DNA from: Miltoncostaea sp963770865
GTDB taxonomy: Bacteria; Actinomycetota; Thermoleophilia; Miltoncostaeales; Miltoncostaeaceae
NCBI GenBank assembly: GCA_963770865.1
Contig: CAVYRD010000010.1
Coordinates: 1-64,000 of the forward strand
Length of the DNA: 64,000 bases
Direction: 5' to 3'
Each line of letters opens with the position of its first letter. Position 1 is the first letter of the stretch. Below the pieces are notes generated by a model. The model was not told the DNA's origin and searched no databases. It was given only the letters and a program-made list of their open reading frames with translations. Shown here one piece after another: positions 1-9,235 of this stretch. A program made the position numbers and the translations under genes.

Positions 1-18
1 AGTCGAAGGGGGCCCGAC

Positions 19-207
19 ATGACCAACGCCCACCCGGCAGCCGACGCGATTCCCTGCCCCGCCTGCGACAAGACCGCCCGGCCCGACATCGAGCACGCAG
101 AGCCGCTCACCCACTGCGAGTGGTGCGGCGCGGAGTACCCACAGCCGGACGAGGTCCCGGTGGCGGACGCAGCCCCACGCCGGGACGCGCCGCCGACCGA
201 CCGTTGA
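19..207 (+). CDS. Small zinc-ribbon protein (62 aa)
   Basis: A 62-residue acidic protein with two cysteine pairs, CPAC near residue 13 and CEWC near residue 34, spaced like a zinc ribbon; the second pair lies in HCEWCGAEYP. A GAAGGGGG ribosome site lies six bases before the ATG. A paralogue with the same HCEWCGAEYP core is encoded at 26275-26478, where it is translationally coupled to an OsmC protein, which hints at a thiol or redox role. The function is unknown; the zinc-binding call rests only on the four cysteines. Confidence 0.75.
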   Translation: MTNAHPAADAIPCPACDKTARPDIEHAEPLTHCEWCGAEYPQPDEVPVADAAPRRDAPPTDR

Positions 208-457
208 CCTATGTCGTCGAGGCCCCGTCGGTCGGCCCCGCCGTCTCCGCACGTCTCCGTCGTTCGCCCGTGGCAGCGTTCGGGTTGTTGCTGAGCCCCA
301 GGGGCACCGGCCGGGCACAGGCTCCACGACTCGCTCGACGACAGTTCTCCCTTATCGTGTCTTCCGGCCCTCGGGCCTTAGGGCAAAGGGTTCCCCTCGC
401 CGAATCTGGAGTCACCGAATCGCCGACCCTGCGGAGCAGACCCCTGCGAGGAGGAAC
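208..457. other. Intergenic leader, no gene seen
   Basis: The stretch between the zinc-ribbon gene and the STAS gene has no frame I can support. It contains a run of GGCCC/GGGCC complementary blocks near 369-385 that could fold, but no clear terminator or promoter. Confidence 0.4.
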
Positions 458-799
458 GTGGAGAGGTACATGGAGTCGTTCGGTTTTGGCGGCCCGCTTC
501 GGGGGCGACTTGAAGCGGGCGACGGCGCGTCTCGTTTCGCGCTTCAGGGGAACCTCGACCTCGGCTCGTCCGGGAGTCTCCTGCGGCGCCTGACCGAGAT
601 CTCGGAGCGCAGCCCCGGCGACTTGGTACTCGACATGAGTGCGGTGGTATTCATGGATTCAAGCGGGCTCCGGGCAATGCTGACCGTGCAGCGTGCGCTC
701 GAGCTCGAGGGGCGGCGGTTGATCATGGTGAATCCGTCACCGCCGGTGCGCAGGCTGCTTGCGATCACCGGCGTCGAGGAGATGTTCGGCGGCGCCTAA
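458..799 (+). CDS. STAS-domain anti-sigma factor antagonist
   Basis: This 113-residue protein is a single STAS domain of the SpoIIAA/RsbV type. The conserved segment VVFMDSSGLRAML around residue 65 carries the serine that a partner-switching kinase phosphorylates in the family. Such proteins bind anti-sigma factors and release an alternative sigma factor; no partner kinase or sigma gene is in the window. The start is uncertain: GAGGAGG lies only three bases before the GTG at 458, and a second purine run precedes the ATG at 470. Confidence 0.88.
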   Translation: MERYMESFGFGGPLRGRLEAGDGASRFALQGNLDLGSSGSLLRRLTEISERSPGDLVLDMSAVVFMDSSGLRAMLTVQRALELEGRRLIMVNPSPPVRRLLAITGVEEMFGGA

Positions 800-903
800 C
801 CAGCGACCGCGCATGAACCTGCGCTGGGTGTCTCGCACGCTCGGGGCTGGGTCGAGCTGCCCCGCCAACACCTCGAGGCAACAGGGGTGCAGGTCCTGGC
901 CGG

Positions 904-918
904 ATTGATAACCTCAAT
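904..918 (+). promoter_or_regulatory. LysR-type operator
   Basis: A perfect inverted repeat, ATTGA-TAACC-TCAAT, ends two bases before the LysR start codon and fits the T-N11-A LysR box (T at 905, A at 917). It probably serves autoregulation. The binding is inferred. Confidence 0.55.
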
Positions 919-920
919 CT

Positions 921-1842
921 ATGGATGTGACGCTGAGGCAGCTTCGCTACTTCATCGCCGTCGCCGAGGATCTCAACTTCACCCGCGCCGCGAAGAAGCT
1001 GCACGTGTCGCAGCCGGCGCTGAGCGTCCAGATCCTCCACCTCGAACGCGACGTCGGCGTGGAGCTCCTGCGCCGCACGAGCCGTTCGGTCGAGCTGACA
1101 GAAGCGGGACGCGGCTTGTACGAGGATTCCCGCCGGCTGCTCGCGGACCTCGAGCGGGCGTGTGAACGGGCGCGGCGCACCCATGAGGCGCTGGAGGCGA
1201 CAGTGCGCATCGCGTACACCGCAAGCGTTGCCTATGAGGCGCTGCCTCTCATCCTCGAGGAGCTCGAGCGCGCGGAGCCCGGGATCGAGGTCGTCGCGCA
1301 GCAGACCTGGAGCACGCGGGGGATAGAGGCCGTCACGCTCGGCGAAGCTGATGTGGCGCTGGTCCGGGAATTTCAGCGACCGCGAGGGCCTGCGCTCGGA
1401 GCTCGTTCGCCGCGAGCCTCTCATGGCCTTCTTCAGCACGCGGCACGCGCTCGCGGAGCGAGAGCACCTCGGCGTGGAGGACCTGCGCGGTCAGATCATC
1501 GTCGTCGTGCCCGAGACGCTGGCCCCGGGCTTCCACGGCTTGGTTGCCCGGCTCTGCGAGAAGCGCGGCTTTCGGCCTATCCAGGTGGAGTTGGCGAGTC
1601 CTGAGAATCGCGAGCCCCTGCTCGCCCACCTCTCCCGGCACGAGGACCGCCTGTTCGTCGGGCCGGCGTCCATGGCTGGGCTGGCGTGGGAGGGCATTCG
1701 CCCCCTGCCGATCGTTGACGAGGACGCGCGCATGGGGCTGAGCGCGGTCTGGGTCGATGGCCCCCTGTCTGCGGCGACGAGCCGGGTCCTCGACGCGGCC
1801 CGTCGCGTCGCGCAGCGCCGGGGCTGGGCCGCGTCGGCCTGA
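921..1842 (+). pseudogene. LysR-family regulator, broken as sequenced
   Basis: The N-terminal winged helix-turn-helix (LRQLRYFIAVAEDLNFTRAAKKLHVSQPALS) and the start of the effector-binding domain read from ATG 921; the rest of the effector domain, down to the stop at 1842, reads one frame over. Removing one T from the TTT at 1371-1373 joins them into about 306 residues, the normal family length. The gene is therefore probably intact in the organism, or very recently broken. No divergent target gene is present; it converges on the methyltransferase gene, so the regulated gene is not evident. Confidence 0.85.
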
Positions 1843-1856
1843 GCGCGGCGCCTCAG
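1839..1856. terminator. Possible bidirectional terminator
   Basis: CTGAG (1839-1843) and CTCAG (1852-1856) flank a GC-rich loop exactly between two converging stop codons. There is no T-tract, so this is tentative. Confidence 0.3.
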
Positions 1857-2671
1857 TCGGGTCGTGTCGAGATGATGAGGTGGTTCGACGCCTTGCCGGC
1901 GTCGATCATCTCCAGGTAGCAGGTGAAGTAGTCGATGTGGTGGTCGGTCTGCTCGGCGCCCTGCTCCTCGGCGATGGCATCCCGGTTCGCGATCCAGCCC
2001 CTGCGCCAGCGCTCCATCTGGACGCGGAAGTCGCTGATGTACTCGACGACCTCGTCGATCACGAAGCCGGCCTCGGCCAGCTTGGCCTTGTAGCTCGCCA
2101 GGGTGTCCGTGTACTGGGGGATCGCATAGCCGCGAGCCATCCGCGCACGGATGTCGTTGTCGCCCTCGTCGAAGTCGAACGTGCCCGACAGGAAGGCCCA
2201 CGTCCCCCCGGGCCGCAGGAGGCGGCGCACCTCGCGGAAGAGGCCCACCTTGTCCTCGAAGACGTTCATCACGTTCATGCTGATGGCGACGTCGAAGGAT
2301 TCGTCCTCGAAGGGCATCGCCATCCCGTCGGCCTGGACGAAGCTCACCCGGTCCCCGATACCCGAGTTCGCCGCCAGCCTCCGTGAAACCTCGATGCCGA
2401 CGTCGTTGACCTCGACGCCCGTCATCAGGCATCCGCTCTTCGACGCCATGTAGATCGCGGGACCGCCGGTGCCGCTTCCCACGTCGAGCACGCGGGTGCC
2501 CTCGGTCATCCCGAGCCGCGCGACCATGTGGTCGAAGTACCGAACCGTCGCGAACGACTGCTGGCCGAGGTCGTCCCCCGGCAGCCACACGTCCTGGCGC
2601 AGACGGCGGTTCGCGGGGCTGTCGATCCGGTGTATCTCGGAATAGTTGACGCCGATGCCGGAGTGCGTCAC
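1853..2671 (-). CDS. Class I SAM-dependent methyltransferase
   Basis: A 272-residue cytosolic methyltransferase. The SAM-binding motif I reads LDVGSGTGG, an acidic residue ends the next strand, and a post-motif LRPGG follows. The overall layout resembles small-molecule N- or C-methyltransferases (sarcosine or phosphoethanolamine type), but the substrate cannot be read from the sequence. I chose the GTG at 2671, preceded by GAGGGG at good spacing, over the longer frame opening at 2749. It converges with the LysR gene. Confidence 0.85.
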   Translation of the reverse strand: MTHSGIGVNYSEIHRIDSPANRRLRQDVWLPGDDLGQQSFATVRYFDHMVARLGMTEGTRVLDVGSGTGGPAIYMASKSGCLMTGVEVNDVGIEVSRRLAANSGIGDRVSFVQADGMAMPFEDESFDVAISMNVMNVFEDKVGLFREVRRLLRPGGTWAFLSGTFDFDEGDNDIRARMARGYAIPQYTDTLASYKAKLAEAGFVIDEVVEYISDFRVQMERWRRGWIANRDAIAEEQGAEQTDHHIDYFTCYLEMIDAGKASNHLIISTRPD

Positions 2672-2878
2672 CTGGGTTCCCCTCGTGTCGTTCGCCGTGC
2701 GCAGGAGCCTTCTCCGGCACCGTAGGCCCGGCGCCGCCGGTGCGTCCAATACCGATTGCGGGCGGATCCATTAGCCCGATCAAGCGGCGTCCGCACACGC
2801 GCGACCCTGGGTCCCCATCCGTGGCAGGAGCAGACCCGTTGCCCGCGCGCCCCCCGACACGCGGGCCCGGGCGTGGGC

Positions 2879-3025
2879 CTACTTGTGGCCCCGAAGGGCG
2901 ATGTAGGCCATGCGCGAGTTCAGCGACATGAACCGCCAGAACTGGATCACCGGGTTCCTGCGCCGGCGGAGGGTCTTCCTCGTGGGGAGGGGCGCGTGCC
3001 GGATCGATGGCTCCTGCTCGAGCAT
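2879..3025 (-). CDS. Small basic protein downstream of SQR (48 aa)
   Basis: A 48-residue arginine-rich ORF with an AGAAAGG ribosome site seven bases before its ATG, beginning about 45 bases after the oxidoreductase gene and on the same strand, so it is probably co-transcribed. It has a central aromatic stretch (VIQFWRFMSL) that could lie on a membrane surface. No family is recognised. An accessory role for the quinone reductase is inferred from position only. Confidence 0.5.
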   Translation of the reverse strand: MLEQEPSIRHAPLPTRKTLRRRRNPVIQFWRFMSLNSRMAYIALRGHK

Positions 3026-3069
3026 CGTTCGACCTTTCTGCTGCTGGTTCGGGGCGGGTGCCGGCGCAG

Positions 3070-4530
3070 TTACTCCGGGATCAGCCACCACATCGGCTTG
3101 GCCTTGGCTTTGTAGATGAACATGTGGTGCAGCAGGACCTTGGTCCAGTGCCCCGCGAGGCCGAGTTCGCCCTTGGTGTGACGCAGGTCGCGGCCCGTCT
3201 GTGGGAATCGCTCGAAGTCGGGCACCACCGGGTACATGGTCATGCCCCCGGCGCTGCCCGAGAGCATGCCGGTGCCGGCCGAGGCGATGCATCCGGCGCC
3301 CATCCGCCCCATCGAGGCGGTGTGCGCCGCGGTCGCGCCGCCGTGCTTGATCCGGTCGGCGATCGTGGACGCCACCGTGCGGCCCATGACGCCCGAGGGC
3401 ATGCCGGTGCGCGGCGGGGAGGGGGCGATCAGCGTGCCGTTCGGGCTCTTGCCCGGCTTCGAGATCGCGTGCGGCGGCGCGAACGCGATCCCGACGGCGA
3501 AGACGTTCGCGTAGTCCGGGTTCTCGTAGGTCTCGGGCCAGTCGTCCGCTCGCCAGGCCTCGTAGTCCTTTGGCGTGTAGTCGGCGTCCACCCTCATGAA
3601 GCCGTTCGGGGCGAAGAGGCGGTCGGTGATCTCACCCCCGTCCCGGTCGTAGGCGGCGATCTGGTGCCCGCGGAAGGGTGGCAGCAGCATCGCGAAGTCG
3701 AAGGAGAGCTCGTGGGTCGTGCCGTCGAGGAGCTCGTAGTGGACCACGCCCTCCTCGACGCGCTGGACATGGGCGCCGAGGATCGCGTTGACACCCCGCT
3801 CGCGGAAGATGGACGCCGTCCAGAGGGCGCTTGACGTGATGAACCCCTGCTGCTCGAAGGTCAGGCCTCCGACGCCGAAGTCGCCGAGCTCGTGCTCGTT
3901 GGTGAGGTAGATGATCTCCGCCAGATCACGCACACCGGCCTCGCGCACCTGGTGCTCGACGTTGAACGTGTACTCGAACGCCGCGCCTTCGCAGGTGCAT
4001 GTCCCGTGGCCCATGCCGATGACCAGCGTCTGGCGCTCGCCCGCGCGCATCCGCTCGATCGCCTTCGCCAAGCCCTCGGCGGCCTGGGTCGCGTGGTCGG
4101 CGGTGCAGACCGACAGGCTGTACCCGTCCGGGCCGAGGCCGGGCGTGGCGCCGAAGTTCAGCTTCGGGCCGGTCGCGTTGACCAGGTAGTCGTAGCGCAG
4201 TCGAGCCGTCTCGCCGGACCGGCCGGGATCGGTGTACTCGATGTCGACCGCGCCCTGGTCGCTGTCGTCGTCGCCTTCAGGCCGGATCGCCACGGCGCGG
4301 GCCTGGTGAAGCTCGATCCCGGTCTTCTCGTAGACCGGCGCGAGCGGGAAGACCACCTTCTCGCGGGGCATCTGGTTGACGCCGACCCAGATGTTGGACG
4401 GGATCCAGTTCCAGTTCGCGTTGGGCGTGACCACGACCACCTCGTCGCGACGGCGGCCGAGCATGCGTCGCAGGCGGAGCGCGGCCGTGTGTCCGGACAC
4501 CCCCGCCCCCAGGATGACGACTCGAGCCAT
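3070..4530 (-). CDS. Sulfide:quinone oxidoreductase-like flavoprotein
   Basis: A 486-residue FAD enzyme of the SQR/flavocytochrome c sulfide dehydrogenase superfamily. It starts with a Rossmann motif (VVILGAGVSGHTAALRL) and keeps cysteines at about residues 142, 178 and 180 (GHGTCTCEG), candidates for the redox-active thiols that take sulfide sulfur and pass electrons through FAD to quinone. The C-terminal end (HHMFIYKAKAKPMWWLIPE) is aromatic and basic, as in monotopic membrane SQRs. ATG 4530 has GGAGGAGG just upstream, which beats the longer frame from 4593. The location beside cytochrome bd genes supports a quinone-linked role. An NADH dehydrogenase-like or polysulfide-linked activity is the main alternative. 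Confidence 0.82.
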   Translation of the reverse strand: MARVVILGAGVSGHTAALRLRRMLGRRRDEVVVVTPNANWNWIPSNIWVGVNQMPREKVVFPLAPVYEKTGIELHQARAVAIRPEGDDDSDQGAVDIEYTDPGRSGETARLRYDYLVNATGPKLNFGATPGLGPDGYSLSVCTADHATQAAEGLAKAIERMRAGERQTLVIGMGHGTCTCEGAAFEYTFNVEHQVREAGVRDLAEIIYLTNEHELGDFGVGGLTFEQQGFITSSALWTASIFRERGVNAILGAHVQRVEEGVVHYELLDGTTHELSFDFAMLLPPFRGHQIAAYDRDGGEITDRLFAPNGFMRVDADYTPKDYEAWRADDWPETYENPDYANVFAVGIAFAPPHAISKPGKSPNGTLIAPSPPRTGMPSGVMGRTVASTIADRIKHGGATAAHTASMGRMGAGCIASAGTGMLSGSAGGMTMYPVVPDFERFPQTGRDLRHTKGELGLAGHWTKVLLHHMFIYKAKAKPMWWLIPE

Positions 4531-4697
4531 GCCTCCTCCGATCTCCGCGGCCGGGACGCCGCGAAAGCGGTTCTCGTACGGGTCTGGTCTCACGAGCGTA
4601 TACCCCCATGGGTATCCGACACCGGGTAGAAGACCAGCGAGATCTCTGCGGGGTTCTACGGAATGGGGCGCGTCCCCGTGGGTGGCGCCCTGGGCGG

Positions 4698-6425
4698 TCA
4701 GGCGGCTTCGACCTGCATCAGCGCCCGGTAGCGCGGGTCCGTGAGGAGTTCGTCATGCCGGCCGCGAACCGCGATGCGTCCGGCCTCCAGCAGGAGGACC
4801 TCGTCGAACCGCTCCAGGCCGACGGGCGAGTGGGTGATGAGGAGCACGCTGCCGTCTTGTCCGGCGGACATCAGGTCATCCACGAACGAACGGGTCGATG
4901 CCGAGTCCAGGTGAGCGGTGGGCTCATCGAGGATCAGCACGGGGGCCCGGGAGAGGAGCGACCGGGCAAGGGCCACCCTGCTGCGCTGTCCTCCCGACAG
5001 TTGCATCCCCGCCTCTCCCACCGGAGTGTCGAGCCCGTCGGGCAGGGTCGCGATCCAGTCGCCGAGCCCGGCCCGAGCGAGGGCGTCCACGATCTGCGCC
5101 TCGGTCGCGGAGGGGTCGCCGATGCGGACGTTGTCGCGGATGCTCGTCGCGAAGAGGTGAGCGTCCTGTTCGCAGAGCCGCACGGCGTGGCGCAGATCCT
5201 CCTGTCGGACCTCGCGCAGCTCGGTGCCGTCGATCGTGGCCCGCCCGCCGTCGAGGTCGCGGAATCGGACCAGCACATCGGCGATCGTGCTCTTGCCCGC
5301 GCCACTCGCTCCGACGATCGCGATCCTCTGTCCCGACTCGAGGCGCAGGTCTACCCCGTCGAGGACCCAGGGTCCCTCGCCGTAGCGAAGCCGGGCGCCC
5401 TCGAGGGCGAGCGCGGGATGCCGCCCGACCGGCCGCGGGTGATCCGGCTCGCCGACGGGAGGGGAGACATCGGTGACCTCCTCGAGGCGCCGCGCGGCCG
5501 TCGCGGTCGCGACCAGGTGCTGGGCGGCTGCGGGGAGCGGGGCCAGGGCGTTGACCGCGGCGATGGCCAGGAGGGCGAGCGCCGCCAGAAGCACCCCGTC
5601 GAGGCGTCCGTCCGCGACCGCCGGCGCTCCGACCACGAGGACGGCCGTCGCCGCAACGCCTCCCAGGGCCGCGAGCAGCCCGGCGCTCGTCGCGCCGATG
5701 AGCGCGTCCGATCGTGAGGTGCGCGCGAGCCGCCGGTCGGCCTCGATGACCCGGGCGATCCGGTCACCCTCCAGGCCGTAGGCGGTGAGCTCCGGCGCAA
5801 ACCGCACGGCTTCGAGGATCTCGCTCGTCAGGGATGCCCGCGCGGGCGCCTGGTGCCGGCCGGCCCGGCGTCCCGCAGCGCCCGCCCAGAGCGGCAGGAC
5901 GAGGGCTGAGATCCCGAGGACCATCGCGAGCACGATTCCCGCTGCCGGCAGCATCGCCCAGGCGACCCCCGTGGCCAGAGCGCAGACGGCCACCGCGACA
6001 ACCGGCGGGCCGAGAGCCCGGACGTAGAGATGCTGGAGCGCGTTGACGTCCGCCGTCGCCCGGCTGAGCAGGTCGCCGGCGCGCATCCGCGGGATGCCGC
6101 CGGGCACGAGGGGAATCAGCTTCTCGTAGAAGCGCCTGCGGGTCGTGGCGAGCACCCGCAGTGCGACATCGTGCGAGAGGAGTCTCTCGAGGTACCGCGA
6201 GACCGATCGGCCGATGGCGAACGCGCGCACGCCGACGATGGCGACCGTCAGCGTGAGGATGGGCGGGCCCAGGGCGGCGGCGCTGATCAGGTATCCGGAG
6301 GTCGTGAGCAGTCCGATCCCCGCCGCCGCCGCCAGCACTCCCATGACCATCGACAGCCAGAGCCGCCGACGACCCGGCGCCGCGGCACGGGCGGCGCGCG
6401 CGAGGGCGCCGGCAGCGGTGCTCAT
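4698..6425 (-). CDS. cydC: CydC, ABC exporter half for cytochrome bd assembly
   Basis: A 575-residue ABC half-transporter: about 300 residues of membrane domain (starting STAAGALARAARAA, with GIGLLTTSGYL), then an ATPase with Walker A GASGAGKST, signature LSGGQRSRVALARS and Walker B VLILDEPTAH. With CydD it forms the heterodimer that exports cysteine/glutathione and handles haem for cytochrome bd assembly. Its ATG overlaps the cydD stop by four bases (ATGA), so the two are coupled. The long frame that continues upstream to 6929 is read-through of the cydD antisense-free alternative frame and is not part of the protein. Confidence 0.95.
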   Translation of the reverse strand: MSTAAGALARAARAAAPGRRRLWLSMVMGVLAAAAGIGLLTTSGYLISAAALGPPILTLTVAIVGVRAFAIGRSVSRYLERLLSHDVALRVLATTRRRFYEKLIPLVPGGIPRMRAGDLLSRATADVNALQHLYVRALGPPVVAVAVCALATGVAWAMLPAAGIVLAMVLGISALVLPLWAGAAGRRAGRHQAPARASLTSEILEAVRFAPELTAYGLEGDRIARVIEADRRLARTSRSDALIGATSAGLLAALGGVAATAVLVVGAPAVADGRLDGVLLAALALLAIAAVNALAPLPAAAQHLVATATAARRLEEVTDVSPPVGEPDHPRPVGRHPALALEGARLRYGEGPWVLDGVDLRLESGQRIAIVGASGAGKSTIADVLVRFRDLDGGRATIDGTELREVRQEDLRHAVRLCEQDAHLFATSIRDNVRIGDPSATEAQIVDALARAGLGDWIATLPDGLDTPVGEAGMQLSGGQRSRVALARSLLSRAPVLILDEPTAHLDSASTRSFVDDLMSAGQDGSVLLITHSPVGLERFDEVLLLEAGRIAVRGRHDELLTDPRYRALMQVEAA

Positions 6426-8158
6426 GCGGGCGCCCCCGCGGCCTCGATCTGTGCCCGGAACGGACCCCCGGTGGAGGCGAGCTCGCCCGGGGTGCCGTCG
6501 TCGAGGATCCGCCCTCCTCCCAGCACGATGACTCGGTCGGCCTGAAGCGCCAGGGACAGGCGGTGGGCGGCGAGCACCACGGTGCGTCCCCGGGACAGCT
6601 GCTCGATCGCGTCGGCGATGAGGGCCGCCGATTCGGGATCCAGGCTCGCGGTGGGCTCGTCCAGGAGCACGAGCGGGGCATCGCGAAGGAACGCGCGAGC
6701 GAGCGCCACCCGCTGGGACTCCCCCGCCGAGAGGCGGACGCCGCCCTCCCCGACCCGGGTGTCGAGGCCCTCGGGAAGGGCCGCGACGACGCTCTCCGCG
6801 TTCGCGGCACGAAGGGCTTCCTCCACCTGCTCGCGCGACGCGTCTGGGTCGCCCATGCGCACGTTGTCGGCGATCGTCCCGGCGATCAGGTGCGGCCGCT
6901 GCGACACCCAGGCGACGCGGCGGCGCCACGCTGCCGGATCGCCCTCCCGCAGGTTGACTCCGCCCACGCTCAACCGCCCGCGCGTCGGATCGGCGAGGCG
7001 CATCAGGAGCGCCAGCAGGGTGCTCTTGCCGGCGCCGCTCACGCCGACGAGCGCCACGCGCTCTCCAGGCAGCAGGGTGAGATCGAGGTCATGCAGCACA
7101 GGGACGTCGCGGGCCGGGTACGCGAAGCCGACGCCCTCGAGCCGGATGGGCGAGTGGGCTGGGTCGGGAAGCTCACGGGGCGTGGCGGTCGGGCTGACGA
7201 GCGCCGGCTCGTCGAGCACGACGAGGATCCGCTCTGCAGCCGCCATGCCGTCGGCGCTCGCGTGGTACTGGACCCCGAGCTGGCGAAGCGGCGCGTACAG
7301 CTCCGGCGCGAGGATCAAGACCGCGAGCCCGGACTGCAGGCTCATCCCGCCACCCGCCAGGCGGACGCCGATCGTGACGGCGACCAGGGCGACGCCGAGC
7401 GTCGCGGCGAGCTCGAGCACCAGCGCGGACAGGAACGCCACGCGCAATGTCGCCATCGTCTCGCGCCGGTAGCGGTCGCCGGCGCGCGCGAGGGACTCGG
7501 CCACGGCCTCCGCCCTCCCGTGCGCCCGGAGTGTCGTGAGGCCGGCGACGACGTCCGCGAAGCGGCCGCCGAGCGCCTGCAACGCCTCGAAGCGAGAGCG
7601 GGCCGATGCCTCGGCCGCGCGACCCACGAGGACCATGAAGACGGGGATCAGCGGCAGGGTGACGGCCATGATGATCGCCGAGGTGAGGTCGAGGGGGATC
7701 ACGCAGACGAGGACGGCAAGGGGGACCAGGACCGACAGCGCCATCTGCGGCACGTAGCGCCCGAAGTAGGCCTCGAGCGCGTCGACCCCCTGGACCGCCG
7801 CGGTCGCCAGCTCGCCGCCCGTCGCCCCTTCGACGGCGGCGGGCCGGGCGCGAAGGACGTGCGCGACCAGGCCGACCCGCATGGAGGACATCACCCGTGC
7901 GGCACCGGCGTGCCCGGCGACCTCGTAGCCCCAGGCCAACAAGCCCCGCGCGACCGAGGCCAGCACCAGGGCGATGAGCGCGGGCCGGACGTCCGCGAGG
8001 GAGTCTCCGTCGATGAAGACCCCCGCGATGACGCGCGCGAGAAGAAGCGCCTGCGCGATCACCGTGGCGGCCGTCGCCACTCCCAGTGCGACGGCCGCCA
8101 CCAAGTGCCACCGCGCCGCTCCGCTCGCCCGAAGGAGCCGGCGGTGGACGGGATGCAT
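6422..8158 (-). CDS. cydD: CydD, ABC exporter half for cytochrome bd assembly
   Basis: A 578-residue ABC half-transporter beginning MHPVHRRLLRASGAARW, with six predicted membrane helices and then an ATPase domain: Walker A GVSGAGKST, signature LSAGESQRVALARA, Walker B LVLLDEPTAS. It pairs with CydC. The gene starts immediately before the cydB stop region (cydB ends at 8159), so the order cydA-cydB-cydD-cydC is a single tight operon. All catalytic ATPase motifs look intact. Confidence 0.95.
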   Translation of the reverse strand: MHPVHRRLLRASGAARWHLVAAVALGVATAATVIAQALLLARVIAGVFIDGDSLADVRPALIALVLASVARGLLAWGYEVAGHAGAARVMSSMRVGLVAHVLRARPAAVEGATGGELATAAVQGVDALEAYFGRYVPQMALSVLVPLAVLVCVIPLDLTSAIIMAVTLPLIPVFMVLVGRAAEASARSRFEALQALGGRFADVVAGLTTLRAHGRAEAVAESLARAGDRYRRETMATLRVAFLSALVLELAATLGVALVAVTIGVRLAGGGMSLQSGLAVLILAPELYAPLRQLGVQYHASADGMAAAERILVVLDEPALVSPTATPRELPDPAHSPIRLEGVGFAYPARDVPVLHDLDLTLLPGERVALVGVSGAGKSTLLALLMRLADPTRGRLSVGGVNLREGDPAAWRRRVAWVSQRPHLIAGTIADNVRMGDPDASREQVEEALRAANAESVVAALPEGLDTRVGEGGVRLSAGESQRVALARAFLRDAPLVLLDEPTASLDPESAALIADAIEQLSRGRTVVLAAHRLSLALQADRVIVLGGGRILDDGTPGELASTGGPFRAQIEAAGAPA

Positions 8159-9226
8159 CTAGTGCTCGGCCTCGCCCGCCGGCCCCGGCAGCAGGTCGAG
8201 AGGAGTGCGGACGTCGCCGACGTCCCCGCTGACGCGGTGGCGGAACACCCAGTAGGTCCAGCCCTGGTAGAGCAGCACGACCGGCGTGAGGATCAGGGCG
8301 ACCACGGTCATGACGGTCAGCGTGTAGTTCGTCGATGCGGCCGCGGATATCGTGAGCGCCAGCTCGGGGGCGCCGCTCGAGTTCATGACGTTGGGCCACA
8401 GGCTCGCGAAGATGGTCGTGACCAGAAGGGCGACCGCCGCGCCCATGGCGCCGAACGCGATTCCCTCGCGCCGGCGAAGGACCATGACCGCGGCGACGAT
8501 CACAGCGACGGCGGTGCCGGCAGCCGCGATCAGGGCGAGGGCGTTCAGGTCGTCGTTGGAAGCCGAGCGGCCGATCGTCCACGCGAGGAAGGCCGCGCCG
8601 ACGAGGACGACGGCGCCCGACAGCGGCCGGGCGAGGGCGCGGGCCCGCTCGCGCATCTCACCCTCGGTGCGAAGCGTGAGGAAGATCGCGCCATGCGAGG
8701 CGCAGATCACGAGCGTCGCGACGCCCCCGAGGAGCGAGTAGGGGTTGAGCAGGTCCAGGAACGACCCGACGTACTCGTGGTTCGCGTCGAGGGCGACGCC
8801 GCGCACGAGGTTCGCGAAGGCGACGCCCCAGAGCAGGGCGGGGACGGCGCTTCCGACGACGATCGCGGTGTCCCATGTCGAGCGCCAGGGGGGCGTGTCG
8901 TGCTTGTCGCGGAACTCGAACGCCACTCCACGGACGATCAGCGCCACCAGGATCAGGAACAGGGCCAGGTAGAAGCCGGAGAACATGGTCGCGTACCACT
9001 CCGGGAAGGCGGCGAAGGTCGCTCCGCCCGCGGTGAGCAGCCACACCTCGTTGCCGTCCCAGACGGGGCCGATGGTGGAGATGATCGTGCGCCGCTCGGC
9101 GTCACTACGCCCGAGGACCGGCAGCAGCATCCCGACGCCGAAGTCGAAGCCCTCGAGGAAGAGGTAGCCGACCCAGAGGACGGCGATGAGCGCGAACCAG
9201 AAGGTCTCGAGACCCGTGGGATCCAT
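8159..9226 (-). CDS. cydB: Cytochrome bd ubiquinol oxidase subunit II
   Basis: A 355-residue integral membrane protein with about eight to nine helices. The N-terminus (FWFALIAVLWVGYLFLEGFDFGVG) is the classic CydB signature. It stabilises the haem b595/d site of subunit I in the inner membrane. It lies nine bases after cydA and abuts cydD. Confidence 0.96.
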   Translation of the reverse strand: MDPTGLETFWFALIAVLWVGYLFLEGFDFGVGMLLPVLGRSDAERRTIISTIGPVWDGNEVWLLTAGGATFAAFPEWYATMFSGFYLALFLILVALIVRGVAFEFRDKHDTPPWRSTWDTAIVVGSAVPALLWGVAFANLVRGVALDANHEYVGSFLDLLNPYSLLGGVATLVICASHGAIFLTLRTEGEMRERARALARPLSGAVVLVGAAFLAWTIGRSASNDDLNALALIAAAGTAVAVIVAAVMVLRRREGIAFGAMGAAVALLVTTIFASLWPNVMNSSGAPELALTISAAASTNYTLTVMTVVALILTPVVLLYQGWTYWVFRHRVSGDVGDVRTPLDLLPGPAGEAEH

Positions 9227-9235
9227 TCCGAACTC

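Noticed and set aside
4698..6929. CydC as a 743-residue protein
   Set aside because: The first 168 residues are an out-of-frame reading of cydD; the true ATG at 6425 overlaps the cydD stop.
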